Shown one piece after another: positions 25,353 through 33,027 of a stretch of 64,000 nt of DNA. The notes below the pieces were generated by a model. It searched no databases. It was not told the DNA's origin and saw nothing but the letters and a program-made list of their open reading frames with translations. Position numbers and translations under genes: made by a program. Source of the stretch: DASUPK01 sp963815045 (GTDB lineage: Bacteria; Actinomycetota; Thermoleophilia; Solirubrobacterales; 70-9); assembly GCA_963815045.1 (NCBI GenBank), contig CAWFET010000003.1, positions 434,001-498,000 on the forward strand, written 5' to 3'. The first letter of the stretch is position 1, and the number at the start of each line of letters is the position of its first letter.

Positions 25353-26966
25353 ATGCCATCTACTTCGACTTATTCCGAGCGCGAGGCCCTCTTCGAGACG
25401 ATCTCCGGCGAGGAGGTGAAGCCCCTCTACACCGAGGAGGATCGCGAGGGCTCCGACGTCGAGCGCGAGCTCGGCTACCCGGGTGAGTACCCGTACACCC
25501 GCGGCGTCTATCCCTCGATGTACCGCGGCCGCCTCTGGACGATGCGCCAGTTCGCCGGCTTCGGCACCGCGGAGGAGACCAACGAGCGCTTCCGCTACCT
25601 GCTCGACCATGGCCAGACCGGCCTCTCGACGGCCTTCGACATGCCCACGCTGATGGGCCTGGATTCCGATGCCGACCGCTCGCTCGGCGAGGTGGGGGTG
25701 GAGGGCGTCGCCATCGACACCCTCGACGACATGGAGACGCTCTTCTCAGGCATCGACCTGGGCAGCGTCACCACCTCGATGACGATCAACGCACCGGCCG
25801 CGATCCTGCTCGCCTTCTACGTCGCCACGGCGGAGGAACAGGGCGTCCCGGCGGAGCGACTCGGCGGCACGATCCAGACGGACATCCTCAAGGAGTACAT
25901 CGCCCAGAAGGAGTGGTGCTTCCCGATCGAGCCGGCGATGCGGCTGGTCGGCGACATGATCGAGTGGTCCACGGAGCACATGCCCCGCTGGCACCCGATC
26001 TCGATCTCCGGGTACCACATCCGCGAGGCCGGCTCGACGGCGCAGCAGGAACTGGCCTTCACGCTCAAGGACGGCTTCACCTACGTCGAGCAGGCGATCG
26101 AGCGGGGCCTGGACGTCGACGCGTTCGCGCCTCGCCTCTCCTTCTTCTTCAACGCCCACATCGACTTCTTCGAGGAGATCGCCAAGTACCGGGCGGCGCG
26201 CCGGATCTGGGCCCGCGAGATGCGCGAGACCTACGGCGCGAAGCGCGAGGAGTCCTGGCGGATGCGCTTCCACACCCAGACCGCGGGCGTCTCGCTGACT
26301 GCGCAGCAGCCGCAGAACAACATCATCCGGACCGCGATCGAGGCGCTGGCCGGAGTCCTGGGGGGGACGCAGTCGCTCCACACCAACTCCTACGACGAGG
26401 CCCTCGCCCTGCCGACCGAGGAGGCCGTCCGCATCGCCCTTCGCACCCAGCAGGTGATCGCCCACGAGACCGGCGTCACCAACACCATCGACCCCCTCGG
26501 CGGCTCCTACTTCGTCGAGACGCTGACCGACGAGATGGAGCGCGCCGCATACGAGTACTTCGCGCGGATCGACGAGCTCGGCGGCATGGTCGAGGCGATC
26601 AAGCAGAACTTCCCCCAGCGCGAGATCGCCGACGCCTCCTTCCGCTACCAGCAGGAGGTCGACTCGAAGCAGCGGATCGTGGTCGGCGTCAACGACTACG
26701 TCCAGGAGGACGACGAGGAGATCCCGATCCTCAGGGTCGACCCCGAACTCGAGCGCAAGCAGAAGGGGAGGGTGGAGGCGACCAAGTCCCGCCGCGACTC
26801 CGCGGAGGTGGAGCGGACGCTCGACGCGCTCAAGTCGGCGGCGGCCACCGACGCGAACCTGATGCCGCCGATCCTCGACTGCGCCAGGGCGCGCGTCTCC
26901 GAGGGGGAGATGGTGGCGGCCCTTCAGCAGGTTTTCGGCTCCTACACCGAGCTACCGGTCTTCTGA
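25353..26966 (+). CDS. icmA: B12-dependent acyl-CoA mutase large subunit, isobutyryl-CoA mutase type
   Basis: A 537-residue catalytic TIM-barrel subunit without a B12 domain; the B12 subunit is encoded at 29005. Two specificity residues known from methylmalonyl-CoA mutase (Tyr89 and Arg207) are Phe67 (WTMRQFAGFG) and Gln185 (KEYIAQKEW), with the same spacing of 118. Phe/Gln is the isobutyryl-CoA mutase signature, so the expected reaction is isobutyryl-CoA to n-butyryl-CoA. The SGYHIREAG and TAGVSLTAQQPQNN stretches are family-typical. It is the first gene of a five-gene operon. An ATTCCGA...TCGGAAT dyad (25316-25354) spans the promoter and start. GC is as high as in the backbone. Confidence 0.82.
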   Translation: MPSTSTYSEREALFETISGEEVKPLYTEEDREGSDVERELGYPGEYPYTRGVYPSMYRGRLWTMRQFAGFGTAEETNERFRYLLDHGQTGLSTAFDMPTLMGLDSDADRSLGEVGVEGVAIDTLDDMETLFSGIDLGSVTTSMTINAPAAILLAFYVATAEEQGVPAERLGGTIQTDILKEYIAQKEWCFPIEPAMRLVGDMIEWSTEHMPRWHPISISGYHIREAGSTAQQELAFTLKDGFTYVEQAIERGLDVDAFAPRLSFFFNAHIDFFEEIAKYRAARRIWAREMRETYGAKREESWRMRFHTQTAGVSLTAQQPQNNIIRTAIEALAGVLGGTQSLHTNSYDEALALPTEEAVRIALRTQQVIAHETGVTNTIDPLGGSYFVETLTDEMERAAYEYFARIDELGGMVEAIKQNFPQREIADASFRYQQEVDSKQRIVVGVNDYVQEDDEEIPILRVDPELERKQKGRVEATKSRRDSAEVERTLDALKSAAATDANLMPPILDCARARVSEGEMVAALQQVFGSYTELPVF

Positions 26967-26969
26967 GCT

Positions 26970-27845
26970 ATGCGGTCGATTGGCATCGTCGGCGCGGGCT
27001 TCATGGGATCGGGGATCGCCGAGTCCGTTGCTGCAGCCGGGATCGAGGTCGTGTTGCACGAGCCTGAGGCCGGTCCCCTCGAGCTCTCGCGTGGCCGAAT
27101 CAAGCGCTCGGTCGAACGCGGCGTTAATGGAGGGAAGATCGCCGCGGAGGAGGCAGAGGCACTCGAGGGCCGGATCTCGTGGTCCACTCATCTAGACGCG
27201 CTCGAGAACGCCGAGCTCGTGATTGAGGCGATCGCCGAGGACGAAGCCGCGAAGCACGTTGTCTTCGCACAGCTCGATCAGTTGCTCCCCGAAGAAGCGA
27301 TGATCGCTTCAAACACTTCGTCGATCCCGATCGCCGGGCTCGCCGCAGCCACCTCTCGTCCCGAGCAGGTACTCGGACTCCACTTCTTCAGCCCTGTCCC
27401 GATCATGAAGCTCGTCGAGGTCGTGGTCGGTCTCGACACCTCCGCCGAAACGGTCGCGGCGGCGGCGGCGTTCGCCGAGCGGATGGGGAAGAAGCCGATC
27501 AAGACCAAGGACCGCTCCGGGTTCATCGTCAACTTCCTGCTCGTTCCATACCTGATGGCCGCGGTGCGGATGTACGAGGAGGGCTTCGCCAGCCGTGGGG
27601 ACATCGACGAGGGGATGAAACACGGCTGCGGCCACCCGATGGGTCCCCTGCGGCTCTGTGACCTGATTGGGCTCGACGTCCTCTACTCAGTCTGCGAGTC
27701 CCTCTACGACGAGTTCAAGCGCGACGAGTACGCTCCCCCGCCGCTTCTCAAGAGGATGGTCGTCTCAGGTCATCTCGGCCGCAAGGCCGAGCGCGGTTTT
27801 TACACCTACGCACCCGTCCCTGAGCCGGCCGAGGCGACCGCGTGA
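26970..27845 (+). CDS. 3-hydroxyacyl-CoA (3-hydroxybutyryl-CoA) dehydrogenase
   Basis: A 291-residue NAD(P)-dependent enzyme. The N-terminal Rossmann motif is IGIVGAGFMGSGIAESVAAA; the catalytic-histidine segment is GLHFFSPVPIMKLVEVV; the C-terminal dimer domain has the family block HGCGHPMGPLRLCDLIGLDV. Its length equals that of the short Hbd/PaaH-type enzymes. It oxidises 3-hydroxybutyryl-CoA to acetoacetyl-CoA, which fits the n-butyryl-CoA made by the mutase. It starts 3 nt after the mutase stop and overlaps the next gene by GTGA. Confidence 0.9.
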   Translation: MRSIGIVGAGFMGSGIAESVAAAGIEVVLHEPEAGPLELSRGRIKRSVERGVNGGKIAAEEAEALEGRISWSTHLDALENAELVIEAIAEDEAAKHVVFAQLDQLLPEEAMIASNTSSIPIAGLAAATSRPEQVLGLHFFSPVPIMKLVEVVVGLDTSAETVAAAAAFAERMGKKPIKTKDRSGFIVNFLLVPYLMAAVRMYEEGFASRGDIDEGMKHGCGHPMGPLRLCDLIGLDVLYSVCESLYDEFKRDEYAPPPLLKRMVVSGHLGRKAERGFYTYAPVPEPAEATA

Positions 27846-29008
27846 CGACCGCTGCTGTTGAGGAGACGCCCGTCTATGGCCTGCCGCGGGATCACCTCGA
27901 CCTGCTCGAGGTGATCCGGGCGATGGTCGTCGACCGGGTGACCCCGCGCGCGGCAGAGATTGACGCTAGCGGCGAGTTCCCAGAGGACGTCCGCGAACTC
28001 TTCGCCTCCCATGACCTCTTCGCCTTGTCGGATGCTAAGGAGCACGGCGGGATCGGCTCAGGTGAGCTGATGCTGTGCGCAGCGATCGAGGAGGTCGCGA
28101 AGGGTTGTGCCTCCTGCGCCCTGATCCTCGCGGCCCAGGAGTTGGCCGCGTTGCCAGTCCGGCTCTCAGGATCAGATGAACTGAAGGACAGGATCCTTCC
28201 GCGCATGGCATCGGGCGAGCTCCTCGGTGCCTTCGCGCTCTCCGAGGCCGAGGCGGGATCCGATGTCTCGGCGATCCGCACACGGGCAAATCGGGTCGAC
28301 GGGGGGTGGGTGATTAACGGCTCGAAGAGCTGGATCACTCATGCCTCGGTAGCGGACATCTATGTGGTCTTCGCGGTCAGCGACTCCGACGCCAAGCCTT
28401 CCCGCGGGATCACGGCGTTCGTGGTCTCGGCGGATACGGACGGTTTCTCGGTCGGCAAGCTCGAGCACAAAATGGGGATGCGGGGCTCACCGACGGGCCA
28501 ACTAGTCTTCGAAGACGTCTTCGTCCCCGATGAGGACGCAATCGGTGAGCCGGGAGCCGGATTCGCGACCGCAATGCGGACGCTTGATCGCTCCCGTCTC
28601 GGGATAGCCGCTCAGGCGCTTGGGATCGCGCAAGGTGCCACGGACGAGGCCGCCAGATATGCCACGGAGCGCCTAGCGTTCGGTAAGCCGATCAACCAGC
28701 TCCAGGGGATCCAGTTCAAGCTTGCCGATATGCAGACGCGCACTGCTGCGGCGAGGGAACTCCTGTACCGGGCCGCAGCCAAAGCGGGGCGCGGAGACGC
28801 GGATCTCGGGCAGTACTCCGCGATGGCGAAACTCTTCTGCTCGGACACGGCGATGGCGGTCACAGTCGAGGCGGTACAGATCCTTGGCGGCTACGGCTAC
28901 GTCACCGAATACCCGGTCGAGCGGATGATGCGCGACGCGAAGCTGACCCAGATCTACGAGGGCACGAACGAGATTCAAAGAATCGTCATCGCGAGGGCAA
29001 TGACATGA
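27842..29008 (+). CDS. Acyl-CoA dehydrogenase (short-chain, butyryl-CoA type)
   Basis: A 388-residue FAD flavoprotein. Family segments are GAFALSEAEAGSDVSAIRTR, GSKSWITHAS, the ACAD signature around QILGGYGYVTEYPVERMMRD and the C-terminal YEGTNEIQRIVIARAM, in which the first Glu is the expected catalytic base (about residue 373). It would dehydrogenate butyryl-CoA or isobutyryl-CoA with electrons passed to ETF, which is not encoded here. It is coupled on both sides (GTGA with the dehydrogenase gene, ATGA with the B12 subunit). Confidence 0.9.
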   Translation: MTTAAVEETPVYGLPRDHLDLLEVIRAMVVDRVTPRAAEIDASGEFPEDVRELFASHDLFALSDAKEHGGIGSGELMLCAAIEEVAKGCASCALILAAQELAALPVRLSGSDELKDRILPRMASGELLGAFALSEAEAGSDVSAIRTRANRVDGGWVINGSKSWITHASVADIYVVFAVSDSDAKPSRGITAFVVSADTDGFSVGKLEHKMGMRGSPTGQLVFEDVFVPDEDAIGEPGAGFATAMRTLDRSRLGIAAQALGIAQGATDEAARYATERLAFGKPINQLQGIQFKLADMQTRTAAARELLYRAAAKAGRGDADLGQYSAMAKLFCSDTAMAVTVEAVQILGGYGYVTEYPVERMMRDAKLTQIYEGTNEIQRIVIARAMT

Positions 29009-29424
29009 CCCCTGAAGCCTCGATCGCGGCCGAGCGGATTCGCATCGTCGTTGCCAAGCCTGGTCTAGACGGGCACGACCGCGGCGCGAAGATCATCGCC
29101 CGCGCCCTGCGCGACGCGGGGATGGAGGTCATCTACACAGGTCTCCACCAGACTCCGGAGCAGATCGCCGAGACGGCGATCCAGGAGGACGCCGACGCCG
29201 TCGGGCTCTCAATTCTCTCGGGAGCCCACATGACGCTAGTCCCGCGTGTCGTCAAGCTGCTCTCCGCACAAGGAGCCGAAGACGTGATTGTCACCGTAGG
29301 TGGGACTATTCCCGCCGACGACATTCCAGAGCTGAAAAAGCTCGGGGTTGCCGAGGTCTTCACTCCGGGCGCGACGACCGACGACATCGTCAGCTTTGTC
29401 CGCGCGGCGGTTCACCCCGCATAA
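29005..29424 (+). CDS. icmB: B12-binding small subunit of acyl-CoA mutase
   Basis: A 139-residue cobalamin-binding domain. The base-off/His-on motif is LDGHDRGAK (Asp22, His24, Gly27), followed by GLSILSGAH and VTVGGTIP, the other two B12-contact loops. It should dimerise with the large subunit at 25353 to form adenosylcobalamin-dependent mutase. Placement behind hbd and acd rather than next to the large subunit is unusual but remains within the same operon. No MeaB-type G-protein chaperone was found in the window. Confidence 0.92.
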   Translation: MTPEASIAAERIRIVVAKPGLDGHDRGAKIIARALRDAGMEVIYTGLHQTPEQIAETAIQEDADAVGLSILSGAHMTLVPRVVKLLSAQGAEDVIVTVGGTIPADDIPELKKLGVAEVFTPGATTDDIVSFVRAAVHPA

Positions 29425-29427
29425 ACG

Positions 29428-30795
29428 ATGGCTGACTACGACGTGATCGTGATCGGAGGCGGCCCCGGGGGTTACGTGGCCGCCATCCGGGCAGCCCAGC
29501 TCGGGCAGAAGACCGCCGTCGTCGAGCGCGACAAGGCGGGCGGCCGCTGCCTCAACTACGCCTGCATCCCGGCGAAGACGGTCCTCCACACCGCCGAGAT
29601 CTTCCACGCCGTGAGCGCGGATGGCGCCGAGCTCGGCATCAAGGCCGGGAAGGCGGAGATCGACTGGAAGGCGCTCCAGGAACGCCGGACCAAGGTCTCG
29701 AAGACTCTCGAGGACGGCGTCGAGTTCCTCTGGAAGAAGAACAAGGCCGACTTCCTCCAGGGCGAGGCCTCTCTTGCCGGCGGGGGCAGGGTGAAGGTCG
29801 GCGATGACGAGCACCAGGCAAAGGCGATCGTGCTCGCCACCGGCTCCGTCGCGATGCCGATCCCCGGAGTTGACTTCTCCGACCGCGTGATCGACACCTG
29901 GGGCGCCTACTCGCTCGAGACGATGCCCAAGTCGCTGGTGATCGCCGGGGCCGGCGCCTCCGGCTCGGAGATCGCCTCCGCCTATTCCCGCATGGGCGTC
30001 CAGGTCACGCTGATCGAGATGCTCGACCAGATCCTGCCGCTGGAGGACAAGGACATGGCCCGGGTCGTCGAGCGCCAGTTCAAGAAGGACGGCATGGAGG
30101 TGCTCACCGGCACCAAGGTCGAAAGCGTCGAGGAGCAGAAGAGCGGCGTCAAGGTGAAGGCCGGCGAGGGGGAGATCAAGGCCGATTACCTGGTCATCGC
30201 CGGCGGGCGGAAGCCCGACACGGATCCACTCAACCTCGACGCGGCCGGCGTCAAGACCAACGATCGCGGCCAGATCGAGATCGACGAGCTCCAGCGGACC
30301 TCGGCCGACGGCATCTTCGCGATCGGCGACCTCGTCCGCGGCCCCGCCCTCGCCCACAAGGCCGAGGAGGAGGGCGTCGTCGCCGTCGAGGTGGCGGCGG
30401 GCCACGAGACCGAGCCCATCAACGTCGACCTGATCCCGGGCGCGACCTTCACCCACCCGCAGGTGGCGAGCGTCGGCTTGACCGAGGAGCAGGCGAAGGA
30501 CGCCGGGCGCCAGATCAAGGTCGGCAAGTTCAAGCTGGGCGGCGCCGGCGCCTCGGTCGTCTACGACGATCGCGCCGGGCTCGTGAAGATCGTCGGCGAC
30601 CCCGAGTACGGAGAGATCCTGGGCGCCCACATCGTCGGGAACATCGCCTGCGACATGATCAGCGAGATCTGCAACGTGATGGCGCTCGAGGGCGGCTATC
30701 CGGAGCTGCAGCGCATCATCCACCCGCATCCGACGATGTCGGAGGCGATCCTCGACGGCGCCCGCGCCGTCGACGGCTGGGCGATCCACGCGTAG
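29428..30795 (+). CDS. lpdA: Dihydrolipoyl dehydrogenase (E3)
   Basis: A 455-residue FAD/NAD disulfide oxidoreductase. The FAD motif GGGPGGYVAAIRAAQLG, redox-active disulfide CLNYAC (Cys41, Cys46), NAD motif AGAGASGSEIAS and the C-terminal catalytic HPHPTMSEAI are all present. It reoxidises the E2 lipoyl group and thus completes the 2-oxoacid dehydrogenase complex whose E1/E2 genes lie 12 kb upstream. It is the last recognisable enzyme of the mutase operon, starting 3 nt after the B12 subunit gene. Confidence 0.94.
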   Translation: MADYDVIVIGGGPGGYVAAIRAAQLGQKTAVVERDKAGGRCLNYACIPAKTVLHTAEIFHAVSADGAELGIKAGKAEIDWKALQERRTKVSKTLEDGVEFLWKKNKADFLQGEASLAGGGRVKVGDDEHQAKAIVLATGSVAMPIPGVDFSDRVIDTWGAYSLETMPKSLVIAGAGASGSEIASAYSRMGVQVTLIEMLDQILPLEDKDMARVVERQFKKDGMEVLTGTKVESVEEQKSGVKVKAGEGEIKADYLVIAGGRKPDTDPLNLDAAGVKTNDRGQIEIDELQRTSADGIFAIGDLVRGPALAHKAEEEGVVAVEVAAGHETEPINVDLIPGATFTHPQVASVGLTEEQAKDAGRQIKVGKFKLGGAGASVVYDDRAGLVKIVGDPEYGEILGAHIVGNIACDMISEICNVMALEGGYPELQRIIHPHPTMSEAILDGARAVDGWAIHA

Positions 30796-30797
30796 AC

Positions 30798-31109
30798 ATG
30801 CCTCGGCTCGTCGAGCTCACAATCAAGAGCATCACGCCGCCGGCCGGATCGCACGGGGGCAGCCTTCATTGGTTCCGCATCGACTTCGCAAATGGCCAGG
30901 GACGCTGTCTGGGCACCACCGGCCAAGCTCAGCCTCTGCGCCAGCTAACTACTGATTGGGTCGAACGAGCGCTCAGGAACCCGCCCGAACAGCACGGCTG
31001 GGAGTGGGTCATCGGGACGGCGAGCTCTAGCCCTGGCCTGATGCTTCATCACTCCGACGCCGGAGAAGCCGTCGCAATTGGCCATGACCCGGGCGGGACA
31101 CGCCTATGA
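30798..31109 (+). CDS. Unknown small protein, paralog A
   Basis: A 103-residue protein starting 2 nt after the E3 stop. Marked segments are SLHWFRIDFANGQGRC, QLTTDWVERALRNPPE, HGWEWV and GLMLHHSDAG. The same order of motifs recurs in the protein at 31970, so the two are paralogs sharing roughly 40-45% of positions by eye. I do not recognise the family. Coupling to lpdA and to the following E2-like gene (ATGA) suggests a link to 2-oxoacid dehydrogenase function. Confidence 0.7.
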   Translation: MPRLVELTIKSITPPAGSHGGSLHWFRIDFANGQGRCLGTTGQAQPLRQLTTDWVERALRNPPEQHGWEWVIGTASSSPGLMLHHSDAGEAVAIGHDPGGTRL

Positions 31110-31657
31110 CTTTACCTACGCGGCTCAAGCACGATGACGGTCCTGCACACTGGGCTCTCCGGCAGGGCGTCACCCGTGGCCGGCGACTCGCCCGCGAACA
31201 CAGTCTCGATCTGGGCAGCGTCGCCGGGGGCGGCCCACGAGGGCGCATTGTGAAGGCAGATGTCGAGGTGGTGCTCGCCTCGGGCTCGGTGTCGACAGCG
31301 ACGTTGTTACCTCCTCACCCTGAGGCAGCGTCGTCTCCCGCTCTCCTGGAGACGTCGACACCGAGCCCGGCGCAAGCCGGAACCCAGGTCAATCACACCC
31401 GCGAGGGCCCGCCGGCGTTTTCCCCTCAGGTGGCGCCGGTGGGACCCATCGCGGGTGCGAAAGAGGCGCCCGAGACCGCCAAGTCGCAGGTCAAGCTCCT
31501 AAAGTTAACGCCGCTGCAGGAGGCCCTCGCACGCCTGATGGCCGGATCGAAGGCGAGCGCGTCTCACTCATCCGTGTCGGGGGGCGGTGTCATTGGGACC
31601 GTTCGAGGGGCTGGTGATCGCGATCATCGTTGTGTTCTGCGCGGCCCCGGTGGTTGA
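31106..31657 (+). CDS. Truncated E2-like protein: peripheral subunit-binding domain only
   Basis: A 183-residue frame. Residues ~20-58 (TRGRRLAREHSLDLGSVAGG, then GPRGRIVKADVEVVL) are a peripheral subunit-binding domain, the module by which E2 holds E1 or E3. A Ser/Pro/Ala-rich linker follows, and KLTPLQEALARLMAGSKAS resembles the first helix of the E2 catalytic domain, after which similarity ends. There is no lipoyl domain and no HxxxDG active site. It is either a decayed E2 or a binding-only accessory subunit. The linker contains a 16-bp inverted repeat. The last ~25 residues overlap the next small gene and may be out of the original frame. Confidence 0.6.
   Translation: MTLPTRLKHDDGPAHWALRQGVTRGRRLAREHSLDLGSVAGGGPRGRIVKADVEVVLASGSVSTATLLPPHPEAASSPALLETSTPSPAQAGTQVNHTREGPPAFSPQVAPVGPIAGAKEAPETAKSQVKLLKLTPLQEALARLMAGSKASASHSSVSGGGVIGTVRGAGDRDHRCVLRGPGG
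31281..31369. repeat. 16-bp inverted repeat within the E2-like gene
   Basis: CGGGCTCGGTGTCGAC (31281-31296) and its exact reverse complement at 31354-31369 flank 57 bp. The right arm continues into GAGCCCGGCGCAAGCCGGA, which recurs near 32574. This may be the trace of an inserted element or duplication. Confidence 0.5.
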
Positions 31658-31769
31658 CCGTTTGGGCCGGGCTCTCGCTGGCATTCGTTACCGCGACAGA
31701 ACCACGCAGGAGCGCGCTCAGAAAGGGGTCGATCTCCAGGGCAACCCGGAGGAGGCTGGTCGTGGCTGA
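31587..31769 (+). CDS. Small single-pass membrane protein
   Basis: 60 residues from GTG 31587. The N-terminal half has one hydrophobic helix (GLVIAIIVVFCAAPVV) and the C-terminal half is charged (RYRDRTTQERAQKG). It overlaps the end of the E2-like frame and overlaps the next gene by 8 nt (GTGGCTGA), so translation is probably coupled. No family is recognised. Confidence 0.5.
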   Translation: MSLGPFEGLVIAIIVVFCAAPVVDRLGRALAGIRYRDRTTQERAQKGVDLQGNPEEAGRG

Positions 31770-31911
31770 CAGTCAAACACCGTGGAGCGCCCTGGCAACG
31801 CTGGTGCGCTTTGAAGTGCTCGAGGATCGAGCGAAGGGGGAGGCTGCGGTCTCGGTCCGCGAAAGCGCTCAGATCTGGCACTCGGCGATCGCGCTGCCAG
31901 CGAGTGCTTGA
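31762..31911 (+). CDS. Hypothetical 49-residue protein
   Basis: GTG 31762 is preceded by GGAGGAGG with 6-nt spacing, the best ribosome-binding site in this cluster. The sequence begins MADSQTPWSALATLVRFEVL and is predicted mostly helical. Overlap with the membrane protein gene supports coupling. Function unknown. Confidence 0.55.
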   Translation: MADSQTPWSALATLVRFEVLEDRAKGEAAVSVRESAQIWHSAIALPASA

Positions 31912-31969
31912 GGGTCGATTGTTTCCCGACCCCGAACCGTGGCTCGTGCAGAAGCTGGCGTGCTAGGTC

Positions 31970-32245
31970 ATGGCGATGCGTGCAAGGGAGCAACTGAAGG
32001 TGCAGAGCGTCGCTCCTCCCGGCGGGGCCCGGGAGCAGAGCATCCATTGGTTCAAGGTGACCTTCGCCGATGCCAGCGGACACTGCTTCATCAGTTCCCT
32101 CGAGGCGCAGCATCTGAGCCAGCTGACGACGACGTGGATCGAACAGGCACTCCGAAACTTGGCCGAGATCCGAGGTTGGGAGTGGCTTAGGAGCCGCGTG
32201 TGTGGAAGTAGCGGCCTGATGCTCCACCACACCGATGCCGCCTGA
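31970..32245 (+). CDS. Unknown small protein, paralog B
   Basis: A 91-residue homologue of the protein at 30798: SIHWFKVTFADASGHC, QLTTTWIEQALRNLAE, RGWEWL and GLMLHHTDA align with it in order. The shared HWF, GWEW and LMLHH blocks are likely functional or structural, possibly metal-binding through the paired histidines. It overlaps the next gene by 11 nt. Confidence 0.65.
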   Translation: MAMRAREQLKVQSVAPPGGAREQSIHWFKVTFADASGHCFISSLEAQHLSQLTTTWIEQALRNLAEIRGWEWLRSRVCGSSGLMLHHTDAA

Positions 32246-32444
32246 CGTCGCCGGAGCATTCGACGTCGAGCACGTCGACGCGACGAGCCGATCACAGGTA
32301 ATCGCCTCGAATTTGAGTCTCGAGGACGCGGTGGCGGTCGCCAGGGAAGAGGCGCAGCGGCGGCGGCTCGGCCGCATGTTCCGTGCCGGCTCGGCCGACC
32401 TCAAGAACGTGATCGTCATCACCGAGCATCCGGGGGACCCCTGA
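32235..32444 (+). CDS. Hypothetical 69-residue protein
   Basis: Starts at ATG 32235 inside the end of paralog B. The sequence has an amphipathic helix (LSLEDAVAVAREEAQRRRLG) and ends DLKNVIVITEHPGDP. It is the last gene before the island junction. No family is recognised. Confidence 0.5.
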   Translation: MPPDVAGAFDVEHVDATSRSQVIASNLSLEDAVAVAREEAQRRRLGRMFRAGSADLKNVIVITEHPGDP

Positions 32445-32947
32445 GGTGCTTGGAGCGGATCGATGACCGCATCCACGCGGCCCCGGTTCTCGTCGAGGCG
32501 CAGCGGACGCATGATTCGGGGGCCAGACATATCGGAGTTGCGAGCGTTTTGCGCCGCGTATCACTCCGGCGTCGAGCCCGGCGCAAGCCGGATTGGGTAC
32601 ACGCCACATCCACAAGGCGCTCCGCCGGCGCGTTGGTCGCTCCTGCGTCGGCGGAGCGCCTAAATCGGCGCGAACCGCCAGCGAGGTGACCTAGCCAGGC
32701 TCGATGCGAAGCACTTCAACCCAATTAGTCCGGCAACTTCGTACGTTCCCGAATCCTCGGATGGTTGTAGCGAGAAACGAATCGGGCCCCCGATCTGGAC
32801 TCTGTGACTGCGGCAGAAGCCAACTGACAACGGCTGTTGGGCAACAGATGGGCAACTAGCCCACCGGAGTCCGACCGAATCCAGACGAGCGGCCTCCGCC
32901 CTCAGGCATGAAACCGAGTGAAGACGAGCCCCACCGAACTGTTGTCG
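32445..32947. other. Island 1 right-end non-coding region
   Basis: 503 bp with no supported gene. It holds a second copy of GAGCCCGGCGCAAGCCGGA near 32574. At about 32836-32885 it carries GGGCAAC direct repeats and a CCGAATCCAGACGAG block that recurs, with changes, upstream of att copy 3. These are probably recombinase-binding or integrase-end remnants. Confidence 0.5.
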
Positions 32948-32997
32948 CGGTCTACGAAACCGAAGGTCACAGGTTCGAATCCTGTCGGGCGCGCTCA
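32948..32997 (+). repeat. Attachment-site repeat copy 2 (tRNA-Arg 3' half)
   Basis: A 50-bp exact copy of 9062-9111 with no 5' half, so it cannot encode a functional tRNA. It marks the junction between island 1 and element 2. Confidence 0.9.
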
Positions 32998-33000
32998 CGA

Positions 33001-33022
33001 AAGCCCCGCTATCGCGGGGTTT
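33001..33022 (+). terminator. Rho-independent terminator after att copy 2
   Basis: CCCCGC-TATC-GCGGGG, extended by A-T pairs and followed by TTT, makes a compact intrinsic terminator 4 bp after the tRNA fragment. It may be the original tRNA terminator carried with the att site. Confidence 0.75.
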
Positions 33023-33027
33023 CTGCT

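Larger units (their letters stand above)
9062..32997. mobile_element. tRNA-Arg genomic island 1 (branched-chain amino acid catabolism)
   Basis: About 23.9 kb bounded by att copies 1 and 2. The gene content is accessory (transport and catabolism plus three regulators). The stretch from about 10 to 24 kb is visibly less GC-rich than the flanks, most clearly in the acyl-CoA ligase gene. No integrase, excisionase or replication gene was found, so the element is probably immobilised or was mobilised in trans. The boundaries are inferred from the repeats. Confidence 0.75.

Noticed and set aside
29236..30789. Long antisense frame across lpdA (517 residues)
   Set aside because: A typical high-GC shadow; lpdA on the plus strand has all family motifs.
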